Source: Chryseobacterium cheonjiense
Lineage (GTDB): Bacteria > Bacteroidota > Bacteroidia > Flavobacteriales > Weeksellaceae
DNA: 64,000 nt
Assembly: GCF_012927265.1 (NCBI RefSeq)
Contig: NZ_JABBGF010000002.1
Coordinates: forward strand, 434,001 to 498,000
Direction of reading: 5' to 3'
Below are positions 8,687 through 16,155 of this stretch, piece by piece. A program made the position numbers and the translations under genes. How positions within the stretch are numbered: the first letter of the stretch is position 1; every line of letters begins with the position of its first letter. The notes below the pieces were generated by a model that worked only from the letters and a program-made list of their open reading frames with translations, did no database searches and was not told where the DNA came from.

Positions 8687-10213
8687 TCATCTTCTCCTGC
8701 CGCCGACACCTAACATTCCAAAAACCGCTTTCATCCCTTCCCGTACCAAGGTACTGGTAAAGGTACGCCCTGCTTTACTCTGCAGAATCTTTTCAAACAT
8801 TCCAGGCTCTTCTTTAACCTGTTTTGTCTTTTGTGCTGAAGGAGCTCCTCCTACAGCCTGCTCCATTCTTCTTACCAGCATTTCGTACGCAGAATCGTTA
8901 TCTACTACTTTTTCATATTTAGCTACCAAAGCAGACCGTCCCGTTAACTCCGAAATTTCAGCATCGTTCAGAACATCCATTCTGGATTCTGGAGAAATTA
9001 AATAGGTGTGCACCAATGGCGTAGGAATTCCTCTTTCATCCAGAGCTGTTACAAAAGCTTCTCCAATTCCGAGATTCTGAATTAAAGTGGCAGCATCATA
9101 AAATTCCGTCGTGGGATAATTTTCCACCGCTTTTGTTATTTCTTTTTTATCTTTTGCCGTAAAACCTCGCAGGGCATGCTGAATTTTCAGTCCCAGTTGG
9201 GAAAGCACAGCTTCGGGAATGTCTCCCGGTATCTGGGTAATAAAATAAATTCCGACCCCTTTAGAACGAATCAGTTTTACCATCGTTTCAATCTGGGAAA
9301 CTAAGGCTTTTGAAGATTCATCAAAAATCAAATGTGCTTCATCTATAAACAGCACCAGTTTCGGCTTACCGCTGTCGCCCTCTTCAGGGAAGGTCATATA
9401 AATTTCTGCAAATAACGAAAGCATAAATGTGGAAAACAGCTGAGGCCTGCTCTGAATATCCGCTACTCTTAAAATATTAACCACCCCTTTTCCATCTCTG
9501 GTCTGCAGCAAATCATGTACATCAAAACTCAACTCCCCAAAAAATTGAGATGCACCCTGTTGCTCCAGTGCAACGATCGATCTTAAGATCGCTCCTAAGG
9601 AAGAGGAAGCAATAGATCCGTAATCTGCAGCAAGCTCTGCCTTGCCTTGCGGATTTTCAGTGACATATTGAAGAACTTTCTTAAGATCATTCAAATCGAT
9701 TAAAGGCAAACCTTTATCATCACAATATTTAAAACCAATTGCCATGATACTTTGCTGTGTATCATTCAGCTGTAGGATTTTACTTAGCAGAACCGGCCCG
9801 AATTCTGTAACCGTAGCCCGTAATTTTACGCCTCTTTCTCCGGAAATGCTCATCAGTTCTACCGGGAAAGCCTGCGGATTGTACGGAAGCTGTGTTTTGG
9901 CATATCGTTCCTGAATGGCAGGATTTTCTTTTCCCGCTGCTGCAATTCCTGAGAAATCTCCTTTAATATCCAATACCAGCGAGGGAATCCCTGCATGCGA
10001 AAGCTGTTCTGCAAAGACCTGCAGGGTTTTTGTTTTTCCGGTTCCGGTAGCTCCCGCAATGAGTCCATGACGGTTTATGGTCTTTAATGGAACTGTGACA
10101 TTTACTTCAGGAACAACCGCTCCGTCCAGCATTGCTTTTCCAAGAATAATACCCTGATCCTTAGAAACATACCTTGCATTTAACGATTCAATAAATTGTA
10201 TTTTATCTGCCAT
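8687..10213 (-). CDS. HerA-like ATPase of the YjgR/DUF853 family
   Basis: A P-loop ATPase of 508 residues. Walker A is GATGTGKT at residues 54-61, preceded by NRHGLIAG as in E. coli YjgR. Walker B is LVLFIDEAH with DEAH at 291-294. A sensor-type segment KGVGIYFITQIPGDIPEAVL follows. The C-terminal 40 residues are basic and glycine-rich. The start is placed at the ATG at 10213 (MADKIQFIES), where the family similarity begins; an upstream in-frame ATG at 10258 would add 15 residues of poor quality. YjgR proteins are relatives of the HerA/FtsK translocases, but their cellular task is not settled. No NurA nuclease neighbour is present. The gene stands alone, next to the oppositely oriented persulfide operon. 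Confidence 0.85.
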   Translation of the reverse strand: MADKIQFIESLNARYVSKDQGIILGKAMLDGAVVPEVNVTVPLKTINRHGLIAGATGTGKTKTLQVFAEQLSHAGIPSLVLDIKGDFSGIAAAGKENPAIQERYAKTQLPYNPQAFPVELMSISGERGVKLRATVTEFGPVLLSKILQLNDTQQSIMAIGFKYCDDKGLPLIDLNDLKKVLQYVTENPQGKAELAADYGSIASSSLGAILRSIVALEQQGASQFFGELSFDVHDLLQTRDGKGVVNILRVADIQSRPQLFSTFMLSLFAEIYMTFPEEGDSGKPKLVLFIDEAHLIFDESSKALVSQIETMVKLIRSKGVGIYFITQIPGDIPEAVLSQLGLKIQHALRGFTAKDKKEITKAVENYPTTEFYDAATLIQNLGIGEAFVTALDERGIPTPLVHTYLISPESRMDVLNDAEISELTGRSALVAKYEKVVDNDSAYEMLVRRMEQAVGGAPSAQKTKQVKEEPGMFEKILQSKAGRTFTSTLVREGMKAVFGMLGVGGRRR

Positions 10214-10477
10214 TTGATTTTTTACATAAATATAATTTTTTTTGAGATATGAATACAATGAGTTTTTATCATGATTAATTTCAGCCCGCAGATATTAACA
10301 AATATAACTAACTTAGTACCACAGAATTTCTAAATGATGATAATTCCCGCACAATGAGAACATCCGGACTTTATAGATTTATTCTATCGGTATCGATTTT
10401 TTTATTTTGCTCTTTTTAAAAAAATAAACACGATTTTTGCAGATATTAAAAAAAACTTAAAACAGTTACACTACATA

Positions 10478-11887
10478 ATGAAAGTCGAACAAATATATAC
10501 CGGATGTCTGGCTCAGGGTGCCTATTATATCGTATCCGAAAACGAGGCAGCTATTATTGATCCTTTAAGAGAAGTAAAGCCTTATCTTGATCGTCTGGAA
10601 AAAGACAATGTAACGTTAAAATATATTTTTGAAACCCATTTCCATGCAGATTTTGTTTCGGGTCATTTGGATCTGAGTAAAAAAACAGGAGCCCCTATCG
10701 TGTACGGACCAACTGCGCAGCCTAAATTTAACGCCATTATTGCCGAAGACAATCAGGTTTTTGAGCTTGGAAAGGTAAAAATAAAAGTTCTTCATACACC
10801 GGGCCATACTATGGAAAGTACAACCTATCTTCTTATTGACGAAAACGGAGTGGAAACAGCCATTTTCACCGGTGATACTTTGTTTCTTGGAGATGTAGGC
10901 AGACCGGATCTTGCCCAGAAAGCAACTAATCTTACCCAGGAAGATCTTGCGGGAATTTTATACGATAGTCTGCAGACGAAGATTATGCCGCTGGACGACA
11001 GCATTACCGTATATCCGGCACATGGAGCGGGTTCTGCCTGTGGAAAAAATATGCAGAAAGAAACGGTGGACATTTTAGGAAATCAGAAAAAAACAAATTA
11101 CGCGCTGAATCAGCCGGATAAAGAATCTTTTGTAAAAGAAGTTCTTGACGGCCTTACAGCTCCGCCCAAGTATTTCGGGATGAATGTAGCCATGAATAAA
11201 GGAGGTTATGAAAGTCTTGACGTAGTAATGGATAAAGGATTGACAGCAATTTCCGCTGAAGATTTCGAAGCTTATGCTGAAGAAACCGGTGCGTTGATTT
11301 TAGATACAAGAAGTCCGGCAGAATTCCATAAAGGATTTATTCCTAATTCCATTAACATTGGTTTGAAAGGAGACTTTGCGCCTTGGGTAGGTGCATTAAT
11401 TGTTGATGTGAAACATCCTTTACTGCTGGTAGTAGATGAAGGCACAGAAGAAGAAGCCATCACCAGATTAAGCAGAGTAGGATTTGATCATGTGGTAGGC
11501 TATCTGAAAGGAGGATTCGACGCATGGAAAAGTAATGGAAAAGAAACCGATGAAATAAAAAGAATATCGCCCGAAGAATTTGCAGACCAGTTCAATAAAG
11601 CTTCGAAAGTAATTGATGTCCGTAAAATCTCGGAATATTCTGCCGAACATATCGACAATGCTTACAACAGGCCTTTGGACGAGATCAGCGAATGGGTGAA
11701 TACCATCGATAATGCGGAACATTTTTTCCTGCATTGCGCGGGAGGATATCGAAGTATGATTGCTGCAAGCATCCTCAACTCGCATGGAATCAGAAATTTC
11801 ACTGAAGTAGAAGGAGGTTTTAACGGAATTAAAAAGACAGGAAAGCTTCCGACTTCAGATTTTGTCTGCCAGTCTAAAACAATGTAA
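10478..11887 (+). CDS. CstB-like persulfide dioxygenase with two rhodanese domains
   Basis: A 469-residue multidomain enzyme expected to oxidise glutathione or other low-molecular persulfides to sulfite and pass sulfane sulfur on to form thiosulfate. The N-terminal metallo-beta-lactamase domain has THFHADFVSGH (H54, H56, D58, H63), HTPGH (H110) and TGD (D133), then GRPDLA; H54, H110 and D133 match the mononuclear iron ligands of ETHE1. A first rhodanese domain (about 260-350) lacks a catalytic cysteine (LLLVVDEGTEEEA). The second (about 365-455) has the active-site loop CAGGYR with C420. The same order, dioxygenase then pseudo-rhodanese then active rhodanese, is found in Staphylococcus CstB. 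It begins an operon with a rhodanese lipoprotein (2-base gap) and a thioredoxin. No CstR-like sulfide sensor gene is adjacent. Confidence 0.88.
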   Translation: MKVEQIYTGCLAQGAYYIVSENEAAIIDPLREVKPYLDRLEKDNVTLKYIFETHFHADFVSGHLDLSKKTGAPIVYGPTAQPKFNAIIAEDNQVFELGKVKIKVLHTPGHTMESTTYLLIDENGVETAIFTGDTLFLGDVGRPDLAQKATNLTQEDLAGILYDSLQTKIMPLDDSITVYPAHGAGSACGKNMQKETVDILGNQKKTNYALNQPDKESFVKEVLDGLTAPPKYFGMNVAMNKGGYESLDVVMDKGLTAISAEDFEAYAEETGALILDTRSPAEFHKGFIPNSINIGLKGDFAPWVGALIVDVKHPLLLVVDEGTEEEAITRLSRVGFDHVVGYLKGGFDAWKSNGKETDEIKRISPEEFADQFNKASKVIDVRKISEYSAEHIDNAYNRPLDEISEWVNTIDNAEHFFLHCAGGYRSMIAASILNSHGIRNFTEVEGGFNGIKKTGKLPTSDFVCQSKTM

Positions 11888-11889
11888 TA

Positions 11890-12264
11890 ATGAAGAAAGC
11901 CTTTTACGGATTTTTGATTGTTTCAGTATTTATATGTAATTCATGCAAAACAAATTCTTCTGCAGCATCTCCTGATAGCAATATCAAAGAAGTGGTGAAC
12001 AGCCAGGATGTAGTTCTTGTAGATGTAAGAGTTCCTGAACAGTATGCAGAAGGCACCGCAAAAAATGCCATAAATATTCCTTTAGCTGAACTGTCGCAAA
12101 ATGCAGAATCACTAAAAGGAAAAAAAGTAGTCGTTTTCTGCAATAAGGGAATTCAGGCAGATCAGGCAGCAGAACTATTAAAGAAACAAGGAGTCGAGGT
12201 ATACGATGGAACGACGTGGGAGAATGTAAAAGCCATTCAGGACGAAAACATTTCCGGAAAATAA
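11890..12264 (+). CDS. Rhodanese-domain lipoprotein
   Basis: A single-domain sulfurtransferase of 124 residues with a lipoprotein signal: the hydrophobic segment FYGFLIVSVFICNSC puts the lipidated cysteine at C19. The mature start (CKTNSSAASP) carries no acidic surface-export signal, so it probably faces the periplasm. The rhodanese fold is compact: VVLVDVRVPEQYAEG at residues 41-55, then the active-site cysteine C84 in VVFCNKGIQADQA. It begins two bases after the stop of the CstB-like gene, so the two are co-transcribed. This suggests that sulfane sulfur is handled on both sides of the inner membrane. The donor and acceptor are not known. Confidence 0.88.
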   Translation: MKKAFYGFLIVSVFICNSCKTNSSAASPDSNIKEVVNSQDVVLVDVRVPEQYAEGTAKNAINIPLAELSQNAESLKGKKVVVFCNKGIQADQAAELLKKQGVEVYDGTTWENVKAIQDENISGK

Positions 12265-12297
12265 TTATCAACATTAATAACCCAAACCAATATAGCT

Positions 12298-12597
12298 ATG
12301 TCACAAAAATTCCAGGAAATCATCAATTCGGAAAGACCTGTATTGATTGATTTTTTTGCAACATGGTGCCAACCCTGCAAAGTACAGTCTTCGGTTCTTA
12401 ATACCGTAAAGGAAAATGTAGGTGAAGGCGCAAGAATCATTAAAGTGGATGTAGACCAGTATCCTGCATTGGCAGCACAGTATGGAGTGCGCGGTGTCCC
12501 CACCCTGGCCGTATTTAAAAACGGAGAAATGCTTTGGAAAGAAAGCGGTGTACATGATGTGAATACACTGACGCAGCTTTTAAAACAATATGCTTAA
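12298..12597 (+). CDS. Thioredoxin with a CQPC active site
   Basis: A thioredoxin of 99 residues with the usual fold: DFFATWC at residues 18-24, active site C24-Q-P-C27, and the cis-proline segment GVPTLAVFKNG. The second position of the redox motif is Gln instead of the near-universal Gly of thioredoxin (CGPC). That change should alter the redox potential or partner choice, but the effect is not known. There is no signal peptide, so it acts in the cytoplasm. It lies 33 bases after the rhodanese lipoprotein and probably closes the operon. Thioredoxin can reduce persulfidated rhodanese or release sulfide from it, which fits the setting. Confidence 0.9.
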   Translation: MSQKFQEIINSERPVLIDFFATWCQPCKVQSSVLNTVKENVGEGARIIKVDVDQYPALAAQYGVRGVPTLAVFKNGEMLWKESGVHDVNTLTQLLKQYA

Positions 12598-12600
12598 TAG

Positions 12601-12646
12601 TAAGATTAAGGCTAAGGTTGAGGTTAGGATCTTAGCCTCAATCTTA
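12601..12646. terminator. Imperfect hairpin between convergent thioredoxin and nitrilase genes
   Basis: TAAGATT and GGCTAA in the left arm pair with TTAGCC and AATCTTA in the right arm, separated by two small internal mismatches and a 15-base loop. The right arm overlaps the nitrilase stop codon (12644). No long T-run follows, so terminator function is less certain. Confidence 0.45.
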
Positions 12647-13396
12647 TAACTTAATTTCAAAAGAATCCCGGTCATTCAAAAACTGAAAATGATTCCTGAA
12701 ATCTTTTAAATCTTCCAAATTCAGTTCTGCTGAAATACGATTTCCTTCTTTTTTAGAAATCTCTTTTCCGTCTGCAAAAAAACAATGGGAGCTTTCCTGG
12801 TAAAAAAGATTATTCCCATCGGTCCCGATTCTGTTGAGCCCGAAAACAAAAGATAAATTTTCAATAGCCCTTGCTTTCAGCAGATGTTCCCAGGCGCCTA
12901 CTCTTTTTTCCGGCCAGTTGGCAACATACAGCATCATATCGTAATCGTCATTATTTCTCGCAAAAACCGGAAAACGCAGATCATAGCATACCTGCAGTAA
13001 AATCCTGAAGCCTTTATAATTAACAATAACACGTTTCTTTCCGGGTGTATAGACTTTATCTTCACCTGAAAAGGAAAACAGATGGCGTTTATCATAAAAA
13101 ACAACGCTTTCATCCGGATGAACAAAATACATTCTGTTATAAAACTTCCTACCCTCTTCTACAGGAGCGCTTCCGCAGAACGCCGCATTTTTCTCCTTTG
13201 CCATTTTCTTAAAAAAATCCAAAGATTCTTGATTTCTGTCAGCTACTTCCGAAGCGTCCATACAAAATCCTGTAGAAAACATTTCCGGTAAAAGGAAGAG
13301 ATCGGCTTCCTGATTCTGCAGCTCTTCTTCGATCTGTTGAAAATTTTGTGCTTTATTTTTCCAGACAATATCTAAATTCAGTCCTGTGATTTTCAT
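12644..13396 (-). CDS. Nitrilase-superfamily amidohydrolase (YafV/omega-amidase-like)
   Basis: A carbon-nitrogen hydrolase of 250 residues with the full catalytic triad of the superfamily: E38 in LLPEMF, K103 in YDKRHLF and C137 in LQVCYDLRFP. The sequences around the triad (STGFCMD after the Glu, HLFSFSGED after the Lys) match the YafV/Nit2 branch. Those enzymes hydrolyse alpha-ketoglutaramate or alpha-ketosuccinamate, products of glutamine/asparagine or methionine-salvage transamination. No signal peptide, so it is cytoplasmic. It is a single gene converging on the thioredoxin operon. The exact substrate is inferred. Confidence 0.88.
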   Translation of the reverse strand: MKITGLNLDIVWKNKAQNFQQIEEELQNQEADLFLLPEMFSTGFCMDASEVADRNQESLDFFKKMAKEKNAAFCGSAPVEEGRKFYNRMYFVHPDESVVFYDKRHLFSFSGEDKVYTPGKKRVIVNYKGFRILLQVCYDLRFPVFARNNDDYDMMLYVANWPEKRVGAWEHLLKARAIENLSFVFGLNRIGTDGNNLFYQESSHCFFADGKEISKKEGNRISAELNLEDLKDFRNHFQFLNDRDSFEIKL

Positions 13397-13497
13397 AAAC
13401 TATGTTAAAAAACTTCATTAAAAATACGATTTTCAGATGATTTCGGTTCTATCTTTGTTGCAGATATTTTTTAAATAATAACATAAAAAGATACGAT

Positions 13498-13938
13498 ATG
13501 AAGAAATTGGTTTTTATGCTGATGTTAATTGTTGCAGGAACTACAGTAAACGCGCAGGCATGGACAGGAAAAGGAGATCAGAAAATCAATGCAGGATTGA
13601 GCGTTTGGGGATACGGAACCGGAATTACAGGAACATATGATTACGGTCTCAACGGACTGATTTCTGTGGGAGCAGGACTGAACGGTTATTTCAGCAATTA
13701 CAAGGATAATGATAATGACAACAGCGTTTTTATTTTCGGAAGGCTGAACTTTCACTTAAAGGATGCCTTGCAGCTTCCTGAGAAACTAGATATTTATCCG
13801 GGGATTGATGTAGGTGTTGTGGGAAGTGATTTCGGACTGGGTGCGCATATCGGAGCCCGGTATTTCTTTACAGAAAGAATCGGGGTTTTTGCAGAAGTCG
13901 GAAACAATGGCAGTCTCGGCGTTTCCATTAATTTGTAA
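13498..13938 (+). CDS. Small outer-membrane beta-barrel-like protein (DUF6646-type)
   Basis: A 146-residue secreted protein with signal peptide MKKLVFMLMLIVAGTTVNAQ. The mature part is a series of short alternating strands rich in Gly, Tyr and Phe (INAGLSVWGYGTGITGTYDY, HIGARYFFTERIGVFAEVG), as in small eight-strand barrels, and it ends in a hydrophobic residue (LGVSINL). It matches a family of short flavobacterial proteins of unknown role. A TATCTTTG -7 box lies at 13450-13457, about 40 bases before the ATG, and a strong terminator follows. It is probably transcribed alone. Function unknown. Confidence 0.75.
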   Translation: MKKLVFMLMLIVAGTTVNAQAWTGKGDQKINAGLSVWGYGTGITGTYDYGLNGLISVGAGLNGYFSNYKDNDNDNSVFIFGRLNFHLKDALQLPEKLDIYPGIDVGVVGSDFGLGAHIGARYFFTERIGVFAEVGNNGSLGVSINL

Positions 13939-13959
13939 TAATCACCTTATTATATGACA

Positions 13960-13989
13960 AAGCTTCTCGTTTCGGGAGGCTTTTTATTT
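13960..13989 (+). terminator. Terminator of the barrel-protein gene
   Basis: AAGCTTCTCG-TTT-CGGGAGGCTT (13960-13982) is a 10-bp stem with two G-T pairs, followed by TTTATTT. Its tail supplies the -33 TTTG of the rseP promoter. Confidence 0.85.
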
Positions 13990-14017
13990 GGCATAGTTTT
14001 GAGAATTGTTACCTTTG
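13987..14017 (+). promoter_or_regulatory. Bacteroidota-type promoter of rseP
   Basis: -33 TTTG (13987-13990), 19-base spacer, -7 TACCTTTG (14010-14017), an exact match to TTTG-N19-TAnnTTTG. The ATG of rseP is 23 bases further on. Confidence 0.75.
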
Positions 14018-14040
14018 CAAATTAACATACAAAAGCATTA

Positions 14041-15522
14041 ATGGAAATAGCAATCAAACTGTTTCAATTTATATTGAGCATTTCTATCTTAGTAGTCCTT
14101 CATGAGCTTGGACACTTTTTACCGGCAAAGTGGTTCAAAACCAGAGCAGAGAAATTCTTCCTGTTTTTTGACCCTTGGTTTTCAATTTTTTCAATGAAAA
14201 AAATCAATGGAAAATGGCAGTATAAATTTCTTTCCAAAAATCTTCCGGATACTGAAGTTATCGAGGTAAACGGTGAAAAGAAAGAAGTTCCTATCGATAT
14301 ATCAAAACTTCCCGATAACGACTGGAGAAAACATCCCGAAAAAACAAAGTACGGTATCGGCTGGCTTCCTTTCGGAGGTTATGTAAAAATTGCCGGAATG
14401 GTAGATGAAAGCATGGACACCGAACAGCTGAAGCAGCCGGCGCAGCCCTGGGAATTCAGGTCTAAGCCGGCATGGCAAAGACTGATCATCATGCTGGGCG
14501 GGGTTACCGTGAATTTTTTCCTTGCATGGGTGATTTTTTCTGCCTTAATGGGTAATGGCGGGGAAGATATTTTTGATGCCAATAAAATCACTACCCCTCT
14601 TCATTATACGGAAGCGGCCAAAAAAATGGGATTCCAGGATGGTGACAAGATCATTAGCGTAGACGGAAAAACCCAAAAAGATTTTAAAAAATTAGCACTG
14701 GATGTTTTATTAAGCGATGAAATTACTGTTCTGAGAAATGGAAAGGAGGTAACCTTCCCAACGAATGACGACGGAAAGGCTCTTGCTTTCAACGATCCCG
14801 AACCGAGATCTTTCCTTACTCCGAGAATGGCTCCCATAGTAGACACTATTGTTACAAAATCAACAATGGACGCCGGTTTAAAGGTTGGGGACAAGATTCT
14901 TGCCGTAAACGGAAAACCGATTGCTTATTATGATGAAGTAAAGCCTCTGGTGACTCCCAACGCAGGAAAAGTAACGGATTTCCAGGTATTAAGAAACAAC
15001 CAGGTAACTGATCTTAAAATACCTGTTTCAAAAGAGGGAACGATCGGCATTCTGGCATTTAAAGAGACAAAAAAATATTATGTTCACAATGATTATGACT
15101 TCATTGGGTCCATTAAGAGAGGTTTCACACTGACAATTGAGAGCCTGACATACCAGATCAAGCAGTTCAAACTGGTTTTCAACAAGAAAGTGAAGGGATA
15201 TAAGAAAGTAGGGGGACCTCTTGCAATTATCAAAAATATGCCTGTAGATCAAAGTAAAGACGGAAGCGTATCTATTGACTGGAGGGCTTTCTGGGGTTTT
15301 ACGGCAATGTTCTCGGTTTGGTTAGCCTTCCTGAATTTAATTCCGATTCCGGGATTGGATGGCGGCCACGTTTTATTCACTTTATATGAAATGATTGTAG
15401 GAAAACCTGTTCCCCAAAAAGTATTGGAAAACGCTCAAATGGTGGGAGTTATCTTCTTATTGGGATTAATGGTTCTGATATTCGGAAGCGATATATTCAA
15501 GGCATTAACCGGAAGCTTATAA
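14041..15522 (+). CDS. rseP: Site-2 intramembrane metalloprotease RseP
   Basis: A multi-spanning zinc protease that cleaves transmembrane segments, typically of anti-sigma factors and remnant signal peptides. The zinc motif H21-E22-L-G-H25 is in the first membrane segment, and the second half of the active site, NLIPIPGLDGGH, is in the C-terminal membrane segment near residue 440. Two PDZ-like regions lie between them (about 195-260 and 280-345), each with a KVGDKIL- or QDGDKII-type loop. At 493 residues it is longer than the 450-residue E. coli protein because of an insertion after the first membrane segment (residues 45-100), usual in Bacteroidota. Its promoter is clear and it appears monocistronic. 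The substrate is unknown here; no anti-sigma gene is adjacent. Confidence 0.95.
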   Translation: MEIAIKLFQFILSISILVVLHELGHFLPAKWFKTRAEKFFLFFDPWFSIFSMKKINGKWQYKFLSKNLPDTEVIEVNGEKKEVPIDISKLPDNDWRKHPEKTKYGIGWLPFGGYVKIAGMVDESMDTEQLKQPAQPWEFRSKPAWQRLIIMLGGVTVNFFLAWVIFSALMGNGGEDIFDANKITTPLHYTEAAKKMGFQDGDKIISVDGKTQKDFKKLALDVLLSDEITVLRNGKEVTFPTNDDGKALAFNDPEPRSFLTPRMAPIVDTIVTKSTMDAGLKVGDKILAVNGKPIAYYDEVKPLVTPNAGKVTDFQVLRNNQVTDLKIPVSKEGTIGILAFKETKKYYVHNDYDFIGSIKRGFTLTIESLTYQIKQFKLVFNKKVKGYKKVGGPLAIIKNMPVDQSKDGSVSIDWRAFWGFTAMFSVWLAFLNLIPIPGLDGGHVLFTLYEMIVGKPVPQKVLENAQMVGVIFLLGLMVLIFGSDIFKALTGSL

Positions 15523-15537
15523 ATTTTTAAAAAAATA

Positions 15538-15569
15538 TTTGCAGGGTATAAATATTCGTCCTATATTTG
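15538..15569 (+). promoter_or_regulatory. Promoter of first tRNA-Asn
   Basis: -33 TTTG (15538-15541), 20-base spacer, -7 TATATTTG (15562-15569). The -7 box and following CACCAC are repeated before the second tRNA copy. Confidence 0.75.
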
Positions 15570-15591
15570 CACCACTTAAAACAAAGGACAT

Positions 15592-15665
15592 TCCTCCTTA
15601 GCTCAGTTGGTTAGAGCATCTGACTGTTAATCAGAGGGTCGCTGGTTCGAGCCCAGCAGGAGGAG
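15592..15665 (+). tRNA. tRNA-Asn (anticodon GTT), copy 1
   Basis: A 74-base cloverleaf: acceptor stem TCCTCCT pairs with AGGAGGA, followed by discriminator G. The D-arm is GCTC-AGTTGGTTA-GAGC, the anticodon loop CTGTTAA has GTT, and the T-arm is GCTGG-TTCGAGC-CCAGC. The CCA end is not encoded. The gene is identical to the second copy 280 bases downstream. Confidence 0.97.
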
Positions 15666-15669
15666 CAGA

Positions 15670-15698
15670 AAGACTTACAGAAATGTAAGTCTTTTTTT
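15670..15698 (+). terminator. Terminator of first tRNA-Asn
   Basis: AAGACTTACA-GAAA-TGTAAGTCTT followed by a T-run, starting 5 bases after the tRNA. A nearly identical hairpin follows copy 2. Confidence 0.88.
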
Positions 15699-15817
15699 AT
15701 TTTAACTGTTCTGAAATAATATTTTACGGTAAGATAAATTTAATCTCCTGAAAAATAATTATATAGCTTGCATCGCCCGCTGTTACAGGAAAATTCTCAT
15801 TATTTTTAAACCAAAAA

Positions 15818-15849
15818 TTTGTTTGATATTAATATTCCTTTTATATTTG
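15818..15849 (+). promoter_or_regulatory. Promoter of second tRNA-Asn
   Basis: -33 TTTG (15818-15821), 20-base spacer, -7 TATATTTG (15842-15849), the same spacing as in copy 1. Confidence 0.75.
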
Positions 15850-15871
15850 CACCACTAAAACAATAGGAAAT

Positions 15872-15945
15872 TCCTCCTTAGCTCAGTTGGTTAGAGCATC
15901 TGACTGTTAATCAGAGGGTCGCTGGTTCGAGCCCAGCAGGAGGAG
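15872..15945 (+). tRNA. tRNA-Asn (anticodon GTT), copy 2
   Basis: Identical in all 74 bases to copy 1, with its own promoter and terminator. The two are therefore separate transcription units that arose by duplicating the whole cassette. The sequence between the cassettes (about 15700-15810) is not conserved and holds no gene. Confidence 0.97.
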
Positions 15946-15949
15946 CTAA

Positions 15950-15977
15950 AAGACTTACAGAAATGTAGGTCTTTTTT
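15950..15977 (+). terminator. Terminator of second tRNA-Asn
   Basis: AAGACTTACA-GAAA-TGTAGGTCTT followed by TTTTATTTTT. It differs from the copy 1 hairpin by one base, which keeps pairing as G-T. Confidence 0.88.
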
Positions 15978-16155
15978 ATTTTTACTCAACACCAGTTACT
16001 TTAATAAAAATAATAATCACACTACTACATCACAACCGTGTTATTTCCTTACATTTGCAGTTTTGTATTTAAATACATAAAATTTTAAATATTATTGAAC
16101 CATTACAATAAATCTGCATACTTTTTGTTTATGCAATAGCTTGAAGAAACAACAA

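Noticed and set aside
15592..15945. Tandem tRNA-Asn as an integration site with a mobile element between the copies
   Set aside because: Only about 200 bases lie between them, with no integrase or cargo; each copy has its own promoter and terminator.
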